Source of the DNA: Arthrobacter zhangbolii
GTDB lineage: Bacteria > Actinomycetota > Actinomycetes > Actinomycetales > Micrococcaceae
Length of the DNA: 64,000 nucleotides
Direction: 5' to 3'
Assembly (NCBI RefSeq): GCF_022869865.1
Contig: NZ_CP094984.1
Location: 124,001-188,000 of the forward strand
Shown here: one piece after another, positions 24,925 through 32,618 of the stretch
How the letters are laid out: every line of letters begins with the position of its first letter
Numbering within the stretch: the first letter of the stretch is position 1
Notes under the pieces: generated by a model
The model's database searches: none
Told to the model about the DNA's origin: nothing
The model's input: only the letters and a program-made list of their open reading frames with translations
Position numbers and translations under genes: made by a program

Positions 24925-27138
24925 ATGTCTGACAAGAGCACATCCGATCCCGACCTGCCCATTCCGGGCGCACCGGCGGCCTCGGCCCCGTCCCTGGCCG
25001 AGCCGATCGAACCCCGCGAGCCGTTGCCGCCCAAGCCGGACCAGGATGGACCGGAGACCGTGTCCCCCACCGGAGTTCCCACCGGCGCGCCGAAGTCCTC
25101 CAACGCCCAGAGCGGACGGTACCTGACCACCGCCCAGGGGGCACGGCTGCGGGATACCGACCATTCCCTCAAGGCCGGTCCTCGCGGGCCGGTACTCCTG
25201 CAGGACCACCACCTGCGCGAAAAGATCACCCACTTTGACCATGAACGCATCCCGGAGCGTGTAGTCCACGCCCGCGGTGCCGCAGCTCACGGCGTATTTG
25301 TGGCCAACGGCGCCGCAGAAGGGGTGACCCGCGCCGGTTTCCTGGCCAGGGGAACGGAAACACCGGTGTTTGTCCGCTTCTCCACGGTGTTGGGATCCCG
25401 CGGCTCCGCCGACACGGTCCGGGACACCCGGGGCTTCAGCACCAAGTTCTACACGGACGAGGGCAACTATGACCTGGTTGCCAACAACATTCCGGTCTTC
25501 TTCATCCAGGACGCCATCAAGTTCCCTGACGTGATCCACGCGGGCAAACCGCACCCGGACCGTGAAATCCCCCAGGCGCAAAGCGCCCATGACACTTTCT
25601 GGGACTTCGTCTCGCTCCACACCGAAGCGCAGCACCACACCATGTGGAATATGTCCGACCGCGGCATCCCGCGTTCCTACCGCACCATGGAAGGCTTCGG
25701 CGTCCATACCTTCCGCCTGGTCAACGCCAAGGGGGAAACCACCCTGGTGAAGTTCCACTGGAAGCCGCGTCAGGGCGTGCACTCCCTGGTCTGGGAGGAA
25801 GCACAGATCATCAACGGCATGGATCCTGATTTCCACCGCCGGGACCTGGCCGATGCCATCGAAGCAGGCGCCTTCCCGCAGTGGGATCTGGGCATCCAGG
25901 TGTTCCCGGACACCGAGGATGAAATGTTCGAGGGCATCGACCTGCTGGACCCGACGAAGCTGGTGCCCGAGGAACTGGCTCCGGTGCAGATCATCGGCAC
26001 CATGACGCTCAACGCCAACCCCACCAACTTCTTCGCGGAAACCGAGCAGGTGGCCTTCCACCCCGGCCACCTCGTGCCCGGCATCGACGTCACCAATGAT
26101 CCGCTGCTGCAGGGCCGGCTGTTCTCCTACATCGACACCCAGCTCACCCGGCTGGGCGGACCGAACTTCAGCCAGATCCCCATCAACCGCCCGCACGCCC
26201 CGGTGAACGACATGCTCCGCGACGGCTTCCACCAGGATGCCGACCATGCGGGTGTGGCCCCGTACCAGCCCAATTCCCTGGACGGCGGCTGCCCCTTTAT
26301 GGCCGGCGCCGACATGGGTGCCTTCATTGACGTTCCAGCCGAAGTGCCGGCGTCCCGGAAGGTGCGGGAAAACCCGGCCAGCTTTGATGACCACTACAGC
26401 CAGGCACGGATGTTTTTCCGCTCGCTGACCCCGGTGGAGCAGGACCACGTGGTTCAGGCCTACACCTTTGAACTGGGCAAGTGCTACGAGGAGAACATCC
26501 GGCTGCGCCAGCTCCAGTCGCTCGCCAATATCGACGCACGGCTGGCCGCAGAGGTCGCCATGGGACTGGGCCTCGAAGCACCGGAACCGGAGCTTGCCGT
26601 GGAAGACACCGCACCCAGCCCTGCCCTGAGCCAGATCGGCGGCTCCTGGCCGGTGGCCGGCCGGATAGTCGGTGTGGTGGCGGATGACACCACCGACCTC
26701 GGTGCGCTTTCCGAGGTGCTTGCCACCCTGCAGGCGGAAGGAGTGGTTCCGCTGGTAGTGGCTCCCCACGGCGGGAAGCTGGGCGGAGAGATTACCGTCC
26801 AGCGGACCTACCTGACGGCCCGTTCCACTGAGTTCGACGCCGTGGTGGTGGCGGCCTCGGGTGCTCCGGCGACCGACGCCGTCGGCAGCCTGGACGCGAA
26901 GGCCGGCAACCCGGAGGGTCATCCCTCCCTCGACCCGAGGGTGACGCTGATGCTGGGCGAAGCCTTCCGCCATGCAAAGGCCATCGGCGCCTGGGGCGAC
27001 GGCAGTTCCGTCCTGATGGCAGCAGGCATCCCCACTGACGCCCCCGGTGTTGTGACGGGGGAAGCTGCTGAGGTGACTGCCGGACTGACCGGCCTGCTGG
27101 CCGGCCACCGGGTCTGGGAGCGCACCGTCGCCGCCTAG
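24925..27138 (+). CDS. katE: large-subunit (HPII-type) catalase
   Basis: The enzyme breaks down hydrogen peroxide using heme. The 737-residue length is typical of clade II catalases. A proline-rich lead is followed by the distal histidine 115 in ERVVHARGAAAHGVF and the asparagine in YDLVANNIPVFFIQDAIKFPD. The proximal heme tyrosine is in GRLFSYIDTQLTRLGG. The C-terminal 150 residues (RIVGVVADDTTDLGALSEVLATLQ) form the extra DJ-1/PfpI-like flavodoxin domain. The ATG at 24925 has GGAGG upstream. The terminator after the gene is split by an IS element. Confidence 0.95.
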   Translation: MSDKSTSDPDLPIPGAPAASAPSLAEPIEPREPLPPKPDQDGPETVSPTGVPTGAPKSSNAQSGRYLTTAQGARLRDTDHSLKAGPRGPVLLQDHHLREKITHFDHERIPERVVHARGAAAHGVFVANGAAEGVTRAGFLARGTETPVFVRFSTVLGSRGSADTVRDTRGFSTKFYTDEGNYDLVANNIPVFFIQDAIKFPDVIHAGKPHPDREIPQAQSAHDTFWDFVSLHTEAQHHTMWNMSDRGIPRSYRTMEGFGVHTFRLVNAKGETTLVKFHWKPRQGVHSLVWEEAQIINGMDPDFHRRDLADAIEAGAFPQWDLGIQVFPDTEDEMFEGIDLLDPTKLVPEELAPVQIIGTMTLNANPTNFFAETEQVAFHPGHLVPGIDVTNDPLLQGRLFSYIDTQLTRLGGPNFSQIPINRPHAPVNDMLRDGFHQDADHAGVAPYQPNSLDGGCPFMAGADMGAFIDVPAEVPASRKVRENPASFDDHYSQARMFFRSLTPVEQDHVVQAYTFELGKCYEENIRLRQLQSLANIDARLAAEVAMGLGLEAPEPELAVEDTAPSPALSQIGGSWPVAGRIVGVVADDTTDLGALSEVLATLQAEGVVPLVVAPHGGKLGGEITVQRTYLTARSTEFDAVVVAASGAPATDAVGSLDAKAGNPEGHPSLDPRVTLMLGEAFRHAKAIGAWGDGSSVLMAAGIPTDAPGVVTGEAAEVTAGLTGLLAGHRVWERTVAA

Positions 27139-27229
27139 CCTGCGGGCCTGCGTTTCCGTACGGGAAATAGAAGAGGGGATCCCCGGCTCATGAACTGGTC
27201 CCCGAAAGTTGGACTGGCCAAATAAAAGT

Positions 27230-28036
27230 CTAGGCCGCGAGGGCCTGAGCACGGTATTGCACCGGGCTCAGGCCCTCGAGCTTTGTCGAGATACGTTCAG
27301 TGTTGTACCAGCGGATGTACTCATCCAGCTGGGCCCTCAGGGCATCGGTGTTCAGGAACCGGACCCGGTGGAAGAGTTCCTCCTTGAGGTGTCCGAAGAA
27401 GTTCTCCATCACCGCGTTGTCGTAGCAGTTGCCCTTGCGGGACATCGATTGGACCGCTCCGGCGTTCTTCAGCAGCGTCCGCCACGAGACGTGCTGATAC
27501 TGGAATCCCTGATCCGAATGCACGAGCGGCTGCGCCCCGGGCTCGAGACCGGTGAGGGCTTCACGCAGCGAGGAGTTAGTGAGCTCCAGATTCGGGGATA
27601 ACCCGATCGAGTACGAGATGATCTGCCGGTTGAAGAGGTCCATCACCGGGGAGAGGTAGAGCTTGCGGTCACCGACGCTGAACTCGGTCACGTCGGTCAC
27701 CCACTTCTGGTTCGGTGCAGCAGCTTCGAACTCCCGGTTCAGCAGATTCGGTGCCACCACGCCCTGTTCACCGCGGTAGGAGACGTAACGCTTCCTTCGC
27801 CGTACTTTGCAGACCAGCCGCAGCGAACGCATCAGCTTCAACACGGTCTTTTTCGCCACCGTCCACCCGTGCTTGAGCAGCTCAGTATGAATGCGGCGGT
27901 GCCCGTACCGGCCGTGGTTCTTCTCGAAGATCTCCCTCACGGCAGCCTTAATCTCAGCTTGCGGGTCTGGGCGCTGGAAGCGGGCCTGATGATAGAAAAA
28001 CGTCGAACGGGCCAGGCCCGCGACGTCCAGGAGCAC
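27230..28036 (-). CDS. IS3-family transposase OrfB (DDE integrase)
   Basis: The part counted from the first possible GTG start has 268 residues, but the protein is most likely made as the C-terminal part of an OrfAB fusion. The catalytic domain shows WVTDVTEF (first Asp), LVHSDQGFQYQ (second Asp) and SRKGNCYDNAVMENFFGHLKEE (Glu). An HTH_21-type region (HGRYGHRRIHTELLKHG) precedes it. The frame is open upstream of 28036 and is reached from orfA by a -1 shift at GGGAAAA (28114-28120), with no stop between. The C-terminus is LEGLSPVQYRAQALAA. Confidence 0.95.
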   Translation of the reverse strand: MLLDVAGLARSTFFYHQARFQRPDPQAEIKAAVREIFEKNHGRYGHRRIHTELLKHGWTVAKKTVLKLMRSLRLVCKVRRRKRYVSYRGEQGVVAPNLLNREFEAAAPNQKWVTDVTEFSVGDRKLYLSPVMDLFNRQIISYSIGLSPNLELTNSSLREALTGLEPGAQPLVHSDQGFQYQHVSWRTLLKNAGAVQSMSRKGNCYDNAVMENFFGHLKEELFHRVRFLNTDALRAQLDEYIRWYNTERISTKLEGLSPVQYRAQALAA

Positions 28037-28080
28037 GTCCAGCCGGTGTTCGGCCTTGAGAGCGATGACAGCGCGGACCT

Positions 28081-28569
28081 TTACGGCCGTTCCTCGTCCC
28101 TCAAGGCCTGCACTTTTCCCAGGAACGCGACCTCTGCCCGCAGACGCTCGTTCTCGCGGCGCAATCGTTGTATCTCTGACTCTGGCTGCGTCGATGCCTC
28201 AGGATTTGTCTTCGGGCGGCCCTTGGGCTTCGCGCGCAGTCCGTCTTCGCCTTCCGCCCGGTACTGACGTGCCCACTTCTCGATCAGCTGCGGAGAGGAC
28301 AGCTGGAGCTCTTTAGCCAGGGCGACTTTGCTCTCTCCAGCTTGAAATCGGCGCACGGCATCGAGTTTGAACTCGAAGGAGAACAAGCGTTTGGTTGGCT
28401 TGGCCACTAGCGTCGAACCTCCGCGAACTCTCCACCGGTCGTATAGCCGGCGGATTGCTTTCACGCGCACCCCGAGCCTTGTTGCTACGGAGTTGGGACC
28501 CCAACCGGTCTCGAACAACGCTACCGCGGCCTTGCGTTGTTCCTCGGATAACGAACTGCTCTTCTGCAA
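28081..28569 (-). CDS. IS3-family transposase OrfA (DNA-binding subunit)
   Basis: The protein has 162 residues. It holds two helix-turn-helix regions (GPNSVATRLGVRVKAIRRLYDRW and SKVALAKELQLSSPQLIEKWARQY), then a leucine-zipper-like helix (EIQRLRRENERLRAEVAFLGKVQAL). The start is TTG at 28569 with GGGGAG about six bases ahead. That ribosome-binding site lies inside a 17-bp hairpin arm. The slippery heptamer G-GGA-AAA near the end is in the correct reading phase for -1 frameshifting into orfB. Confidence 0.9.
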   Translation of the reverse strand: MQKSSSLSEEQRKAAVALFETGWGPNSVATRLGVRVKAIRRLYDRWRVRGGSTLVAKPTKRLFSFEFKLDAVRRFQAGESKVALAKELQLSSPQLIEKWARQYRAEGEDGLRAKPKGRPKTNPEASTQPESEIQRLRRENERLRAEVAFLGKVQALRDEERP

Positions 28570-28570
28570 A

Positions 28571-28625
28571 AACTGCTCCCCGAAAGTCAGAACTGATTTC
28601 TCAGTCCAACTTTCGGGGAGCAGTT
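28571..28625 (-). repeat. internal hairpin at the orfA-proximal IS end
   Basis: The arms 28571-28587 and 28609-28625 are perfect 17-base reverse complements around a 21-base loop. The outer arm is the terminal repeat itself; the inner arm is an inverted partial copy of it. The inner arm contains the GGGGAG ribosome-binding site of orfA. A transcript entering from outside would fold both arms together and hide that site. Confidence 0.8.
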
Positions 28626-28690
28626 CATCACGCCGGGGATCCCCTCTTTGGCTATGGTCCGTGTCTAACGGCGGACCCGGATCAGGTCAC

Positions 28691-30121
28691 TCAGACGCCG
28701 AGCAGCTCCGTGATCGGGCCTACGCCGAAGTACAGTGCGAAAGCTGCGGCGACCACGTACATCAGGGGATGCACTTCGCGGCCGCGGCCCTGGAAGAGGC
28801 GGATCACGGTGAAGGAGATAAACCCGGCCCCCAGGCCGTTGGCGATCGAGTAGGTGAACGGCATCAGCGCGAAGGTCAGGAAGGACGGCAGGGCCAGCCC
28901 GATGTCGTTCCAATCGATCTTGCCCACCTGCGAAACCATCAGGTAGCCCACAACCACCAGGGCGGGGGCCACGGCCTCAAACGGAACCAGGTAGATCAGC
29001 GGGGTGAGGAACATGGCCACGAGGAAGAGCAGGCCGGTCACCACGGAGGCCAGGCCGGTCCGCGCGCCTTCGCCGATACCGGCACCGGATTCCACGAAGA
29101 TCTGGTTGGAGGAAACACCGGCGCCGCCGCCTGCCACCGCACCCGCGGCATCAACCAAGAGTACACGCTCCACGTTGGGGATGTTGCCGTCCTTGTCGAT
29201 GGATCCGGCGCCGGCGGCCAGGCCCACCATGGTGCCCATGGCGTCGAAGAAGATGCTGAGCAGGATCACGAAGACCAGCAGCGAGGCGGCGATGCCGCCC
29301 AGGGTCTGGAAGGATCCGACCAGGCTGACATCGCCGATCAGGGAAAGATCGGGGGCTCCCCATTCGGGTGCGCTGGGTGTTACCAGCGACCAGCCGGTCG
29401 CAACGCCGGCGCCCTGGCTGCCCGGGCTGGCCAGCCACTCGACGAGTACGGCGAAAACAGTGGAGGCCAGGATGCCGATCAGGATGGCGCCGCGGACCTT
29501 GCGTGCCATCAGCACAATGGTCAGCAGCAGGCCGAAGACGAACACCAGGGTAGGCCAGCCGAGCAGTTCCCCTCCGTTGCCCAGGCCCAACGGAACCGTG
29601 GTGCCGGCCTCGTCCAGGTTGCGCCGGACAAAACCGGCGTTGACCAGTCCCACGAGTGTTACGAAAAGACCAATGCCCACCACAATCGCGGTTTTCAGGC
29701 TGGGCGGCACGGCACGGAATACGGCTGTCCGGAAGCCGGTCAGCACCAGGATGACCATGGCGAGGCCTGCAATGACCACCAGCCCCATCACATCCGGCCA
29801 GGTCAGGCCGTCATTGGAAGCCACAGTCACGGCCACGAAGGCATTTACGCCCAGGCCGGTGGCGATAGCGAAGGGGTGCTTGGCCCAAATGCCCATAATC
29901 AGGGTGAGGATGCCCGCAACGAGGGCCGTTCCGGCGGCAATGGCCGGCCCGGGCATGGTGTTGCCCATGGAGTCTTCGCCGCCAAGGATCAGCGGGTTCA
30001 GTACCACTATGTAACTCATCGCGAAGAAGGTGGCCAGGCCGCCGCGCACTTCGGTGGCAACGGATGAACCCCGTTTCGTGATCTCGAAGTAGCGGTCCAG
30101 CTTTGAACCTTTTTTGAGCAT
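28691..30121 (-). CDS. NCS2-family purine permease (AzgA/PbuG-like)
   Basis: The protein has 476 residues and about twelve to fourteen membrane helices. The start KLDRYFEITKRGSSVATEVRGGLATFFAMSYIVVLNPLIL is the hallmark of the AzgA-like branch that imports adenine, guanine or hypoxanthine. Further conserved parts are GLGVNAFVA, VSSNQIFVESGAGIGEGARTGLASVVTG and FIVAMF-like helices near the middle. The exact purine is not determinable. It converges on katE; the terminator it probably shared is split by the IS. Confidence 0.93.
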   Translation of the reverse strand: MLKKGSKLDRYFEITKRGSSVATEVRGGLATFFAMSYIVVLNPLILGGEDSMGNTMPGPAIAAGTALVAGILTLIMGIWAKHPFAIATGLGVNAFVAVTVASNDGLTWPDVMGLVVIAGLAMVILVLTGFRTAVFRAVPPSLKTAIVVGIGLFVTLVGLVNAGFVRRNLDEAGTTVPLGLGNGGELLGWPTLVFVFGLLLTIVLMARKVRGAILIGILASTVFAVLVEWLASPGSQGAGVATGWSLVTPSAPEWGAPDLSLIGDVSLVGSFQTLGGIAASLLVFVILLSIFFDAMGTMVGLAAGAGSIDKDGNIPNVERVLLVDAAGAVAGGGAGVSSNQIFVESGAGIGEGARTGLASVVTGLLFLVAMFLTPLIYLVPFEAVAPALVVVGYLMVSQVGKIDWNDIGLALPSFLTFALMPFTYSIANGLGAGFISFTVIRLFQGRGREVHPLMYVVAAAFALYFGVGPITELLGV

Positions 30122-30215
30122 GACGCGTCCTCTGAACTGACGGTGGGATGAAGTGAGGGAAATCCTGCACTTTGATCTTATCGCGGCCCCGGAGGCGTCC
30201 CCGGCCGGGGGCGGC

Positions 30216-30221
30216 TAGGCT
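30216..30221 (+). promoter_or_regulatory. -10 box TAGGCT of a probable leaderless promoter
   Basis: TAGGCT ends six bases before the GTG at 30228, and no ribosome-binding site lies between. The arrangement matches other genes in this window. Confidence 0.6.
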
Positions 30222-30227
30222 GAAACA

Positions 30228-30824
30228 GTGAGGAACTTCGTACGTAACAGACCGTCCCTGTCCGGTTTCACCGCGCTCGCCGCCTTCCTGTTCGCCGTAT
30301 TCGCAGGGCTGCTGCTGTCCGCGCCGCCGGCGGCAGCGCACGATGAGCTGACGGGCTCGGTTCCCGCCGACGGTGCGGTGCTGGACTCCGCACCCGAGGC
30401 GGTGGAGCTGACCTTCTCCAACACTCCGGCCGCAATTGGCTCCGAGGTCAGGGTACTGGCCGAAGACGGCACCGACTGGGCGGACGGTGATGTGCGGATC
30501 CTGGACAACACTGCCACCCAGCGGCTGCGCGACGGCGCGCCGGCGGGCACGTACACCGTGCAGTGGCGGGTAGTGTCCTCGGATGCCCATCCGATTGAGG
30601 GGACCTTCGGCTTCACCGCCGCGGGAGGCGAAGCTGAGACGGCCCCTGCTGCAGGCCCGTCCGTGCAGCCGTCCGAGCCGGGCGATTCCTCGCAGACGCC
30701 GGTGCTGAACCAGGGGGAGGACACCGGTCTCTCCTGGCAGGTAATCGTCCCCGCCGTCGTCGTGCTTATCGCCGTCGCCGTTTTGATTGCACTGATTGTC
30801 CGGCGGCGGTTGCGCGAGGGCTGA
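30228..30824 (+). CDS. copC: CopC/YobA-like copper-binding protein with membrane anchor
   Basis: The protein has 198 residues. A signal peptide (FTALAAFLFAVFAGLLLSAPPAAA) ends before HDELTG, so the mature protein starts with the copper-ligand histidine. The CopC beta sandwich shows SVPADGAVLDSAPEAVELTFSNTP and the second ligand region SSDAHPIEGTFGFTA. A Pro/Ser/Glu linker and a C-terminal helix (VIVPAVVVLIAVAVLIALIV) plus RRRLREG anchor it outside the membrane. No CopD neighbour is present. Its 3-prime end overlaps the convergent oxidoreductase gene by 59 bases. Confidence 0.92.
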   Translation: MRNFVRNRPSLSGFTALAAFLFAVFAGLLLSAPPAAAHDELTGSVPADGAVLDSAPEAVELTFSNTPAAIGSEVRVLAEDGTDWADGDVRILDNTATQRLRDGAPAGTYTVQWRVVSSDAHPIEGTFGFTAAGGEAETAPAAGPSVQPSEPGDSSQTPVLNQGEDTGLSWQVIVPAVVVLIAVAVLIALIVRRRLREG

Positions 30825-31428
30825 CTTTCGGCCCGTCCGTAGGCAGAATCACACCCGCGATGGCTTCGCCGGCGGCTTTCGCCTGGCGCAGGAGTTCACT
30901 GACCGTGGGCAGCATGGTCCCGCCCACGCCCACAAAATAGACGCCGGCCTCCCGCAGGGCGGTTACCGTTTCGGGCCAGGTGGCCACCCCGGCGGCTTTG
31001 GTCATCTTCCGCAGATCGGAGCGGGAGCAGCTGGTGAGGACAATGGTGTCGGCCAGCAGCACCCCCCGTCCCGTACGCACCGCCCACCTCCCCGTGCCGG
31101 CCACGGGGGAGGGGCGTAGCCCTGAGGGTGCAGCCCGGCGCAGATCCCTCGCCGGGGAGTCGCCGCGGATATCCAGCTGGTGGCTGGCAGCGTAGCCCTG
31201 CAGAATCCGGCGCAGCTGGTCCCGCTTGGTGTAGGGTTCCGGCTCCGCCGCCGCTCCCCGGATGGCCTCCGCATCCGGAACCGGCCCGTGCACCACAATG
31301 GAGTCCACGCCCTGCCTGCTCAGTTCGGCCGCTACGGCCATCCCGCTGAGTCCGCAGCCAATCACCACCGTCCGGGTCCGTTCGGGAATCGGCGTTTGAC
31401 GCCCCGCGCCGTTGCGATCAGGGTTCAT
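30766..31428 (-). CDS. FAD/NAD(P)-binding Rossmann protein, probably a minimal oxidoreductase
   Basis: The protein has 220 residues. It shows a dinucleotide-binding motif TVVIGCGLSGMAVAAELSRQGVDSIVVHG and a late FAD-like motif (VYFVGVGGTMLPTVSELLRQAKAAGEAIAGVI). The middle is much shorter than in typical flavoprotein monooxygenases, so it may be reduced or specialised. The ATG at 31428 is preceded by AAGGA. A longer frame upstream lacks homology. The gene ends within the convergent copC gene. The substrate and partner are unknown. Confidence 0.72.
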   Translation of the reverse strand: MNPDRNGAGRQTPIPERTRTVVIGCGLSGMAVAAELSRQGVDSIVVHGPVPDAEAIRGAAAEPEPYTKRDQLRRILQGYAASHQLDIRGDSPARDLRRAAPSGLRPSPVAGTGRWAVRTGRGVLLADTIVLTSCSRSDLRKMTKAAGVATWPETVTALREAGVYFVGVGGTMLPTVSELLRQAKAAGEAIAGVILPTDGPKVSPRATAAGQSVQSKRRRR

Positions 31429-31603
31429 GCCGGTGTTGTCCTTCCGTCGGGTCCGGAACCTCCCCACAGGCCGCTGGCTCTGGGAGCGAACCATATAGCG
31501 GACCTCGTCGCAGCGGTAGCGTGTTCTGTTGCCGCAGCGCGGTACGCTACTGCTAAGGACAGCCGGACGCTGATTGCCGGTTGGGTACCGGAAGGAGCAG
31601 CAC

Positions 31604-32608
31604 GTGACTGATTCGACCTGGGGAACCGGACCCGGCGCAGACGGGCCCGCGGGCATCGTGGTGGGCATCGACGGATCCGATCAGAGCATGTGCGCCCTTT
31701 TCTGGGCCGCCCGTGAAGCCCGGCGCAGGCAGTGCCCCCTTCACGTGGTGACGGCATACACGGTGCCGATCTTTGCCGCCTCTTCCATGGACGCCGGATA
31801 CACCACGGTGGATGACGAGATGATCCGCGACGGCGCCCGGCAGGTGCTGGATGACGCCGTGGCGCGGATCAGCCATTACAACCTGGAAATCGTTCCCCGC
31901 GTGGAAACCGGCGACGCCGCCGCGGTCCTGCTGGAATTGTCCGAGGACGCGGACCTGATGGTGGTGGGTTCACGCGGACGCGGCGGATTTGTCGGCCGGC
32001 TGCTGGGTTCCGTGTCCAGCGCACTGCCCGCCCACGCAAAGTGCCCCACCGTCATTGTTCCCCTGCGCACCGCCGGGCGCCTGCCGGATTCGGGGGTGAA
32101 GCCGCCGGCCAACTCACCGGATCCTGATGCCGTGCACCAGGCCGTGGTGGTGGGAGTGGACGGCTCCGAGCAGGGCCGTGCGGCCTCGCTGGTCGCGGCG
32201 GAACAGGCCCTGCGCATGAACCTCCCGCTGCGCATCCTGTGCTCACTTCCGCCCTTCAGCGGCTCGCTGGCCTGGGTGCCCGCACCGCTGGACATCGAGG
32301 CCCTGCATGCGGAACTGCGCGAACAGCTCGACGCCGGCCGGGACTGGCTGCAGAGCCACTTCCCGTCACTGGAAATGACCGTGGAGCTGGTGGATGGGGC
32401 GCCGCCGGAGATTCTGGTGGAGCGGACCGCGAAGGTGGAACTGCTGGTGCTGGGTACCCGGGGCCGCGGCGGCTTCGCCGGAATGCTCCTGGGCTCCACC
32501 AGCCAGAGCGTGCTGCACCATGCCAAGGGACCGGTGATGGTGGTGCCTGATCATGAGGACCCGCGGCTGCTGGACCGGCGGGACTTCGGCCCCATGGTGA
32601 TGGAGTAA
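31604..32608 (+). CDS. universal stress protein with two UspA domains
   Basis: The protein has 334 residues and two tandem UspA domains. Both keep the ATP-binding loop: GSRGRGGFVGRLLGSVSSALPAHAKCPTVIVP in the first and GTRGRGGFAGMLLGSTSQSVLHHAKGPVMVVP in the second. Each begins with a V-GxDGS strand (IVVGIDGSDQS and VVVGVDGSEQG). Such tandem proteins are common in actinobacteria and respond to starvation or oxygen limitation. The GTG at 31604 follows AAGGAGCAG. The gene is divergent from the oxidoreductase. Confidence 0.93.
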   Translation: MTDSTWGTGPGADGPAGIVVGIDGSDQSMCALFWAAREARRRQCPLHVVTAYTVPIFAASSMDAGYTTVDDEMIRDGARQVLDDAVARISHYNLEIVPRVETGDAAAVLLELSEDADLMVVGSRGRGGFVGRLLGSVSSALPAHAKCPTVIVPLRTAGRLPDSGVKPPANSPDPDAVHQAVVVGVDGSEQGRAASLVAAEQALRMNLPLRILCSLPPFSGSLAWVPAPLDIEALHAELREQLDAGRDWLQSHFPSLEMTVELVDGAPPEILVERTAKVELLVLGTRGRGGFAGMLLGSTSQSVLHHAKGPVMVVPDHEDPRLLDRRDFGPMVME

Positions 32609-32618
32609 CCCGCGGCCC

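Larger units (their letters stand above)
27191..28627 (-). mobile_element. complete IS3-family insertion sequence, IS150-like group
   Basis: The element is 1,437 bp long. Terminal inverted repeats of 26 bases (27191-27216 and 28602-28627) match at 25 positions and have TGAACT outer ends. A 3-bp target duplication TCA flanks it (27188-27190 and 28628-28630). It encodes two overlapping-frame transposase ORFs on the minus strand. Both ORFs are intact and the ends are nearly identical, so it looks recent and possibly active. Only one copy is seen in this window. Confidence 0.95.
27171..28648. terminator. intrinsic terminator split in its loop by the IS element
   Basis: The left arm AAGAGGGGATCCCCGGC (27171-27187) and the right arm (28632-28648) are perfect 17-base reverse complements. 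Between them lie TCA, the IS, TCA and one C. Removing the IS and one TCA copy restores a 17-bp hairpin with a TCAC loop. It would have ended both katE and the convergent purine permease gene. Confidence 0.88.

Noticed and set aside
23875-27252. A 1,125-codon minus-strand open frame across the acetyltransferase, spermidine synthase-like and catalase genes
   Set aside because: It is antisense to three well-supported genes, has no recognisable domain and reads as low-complexity His/Gly/Arg-rich sequence. Long antisense frames are common in GC-rich coding DNA.
28367-30067. A 566-codon plus-strand frame across the IS end and the purine permease gene
   Set aside because: It is antisense to the permease and orfA and lacks family motifs; the Gln/Gly/His-rich composition is typical of a shadow frame.
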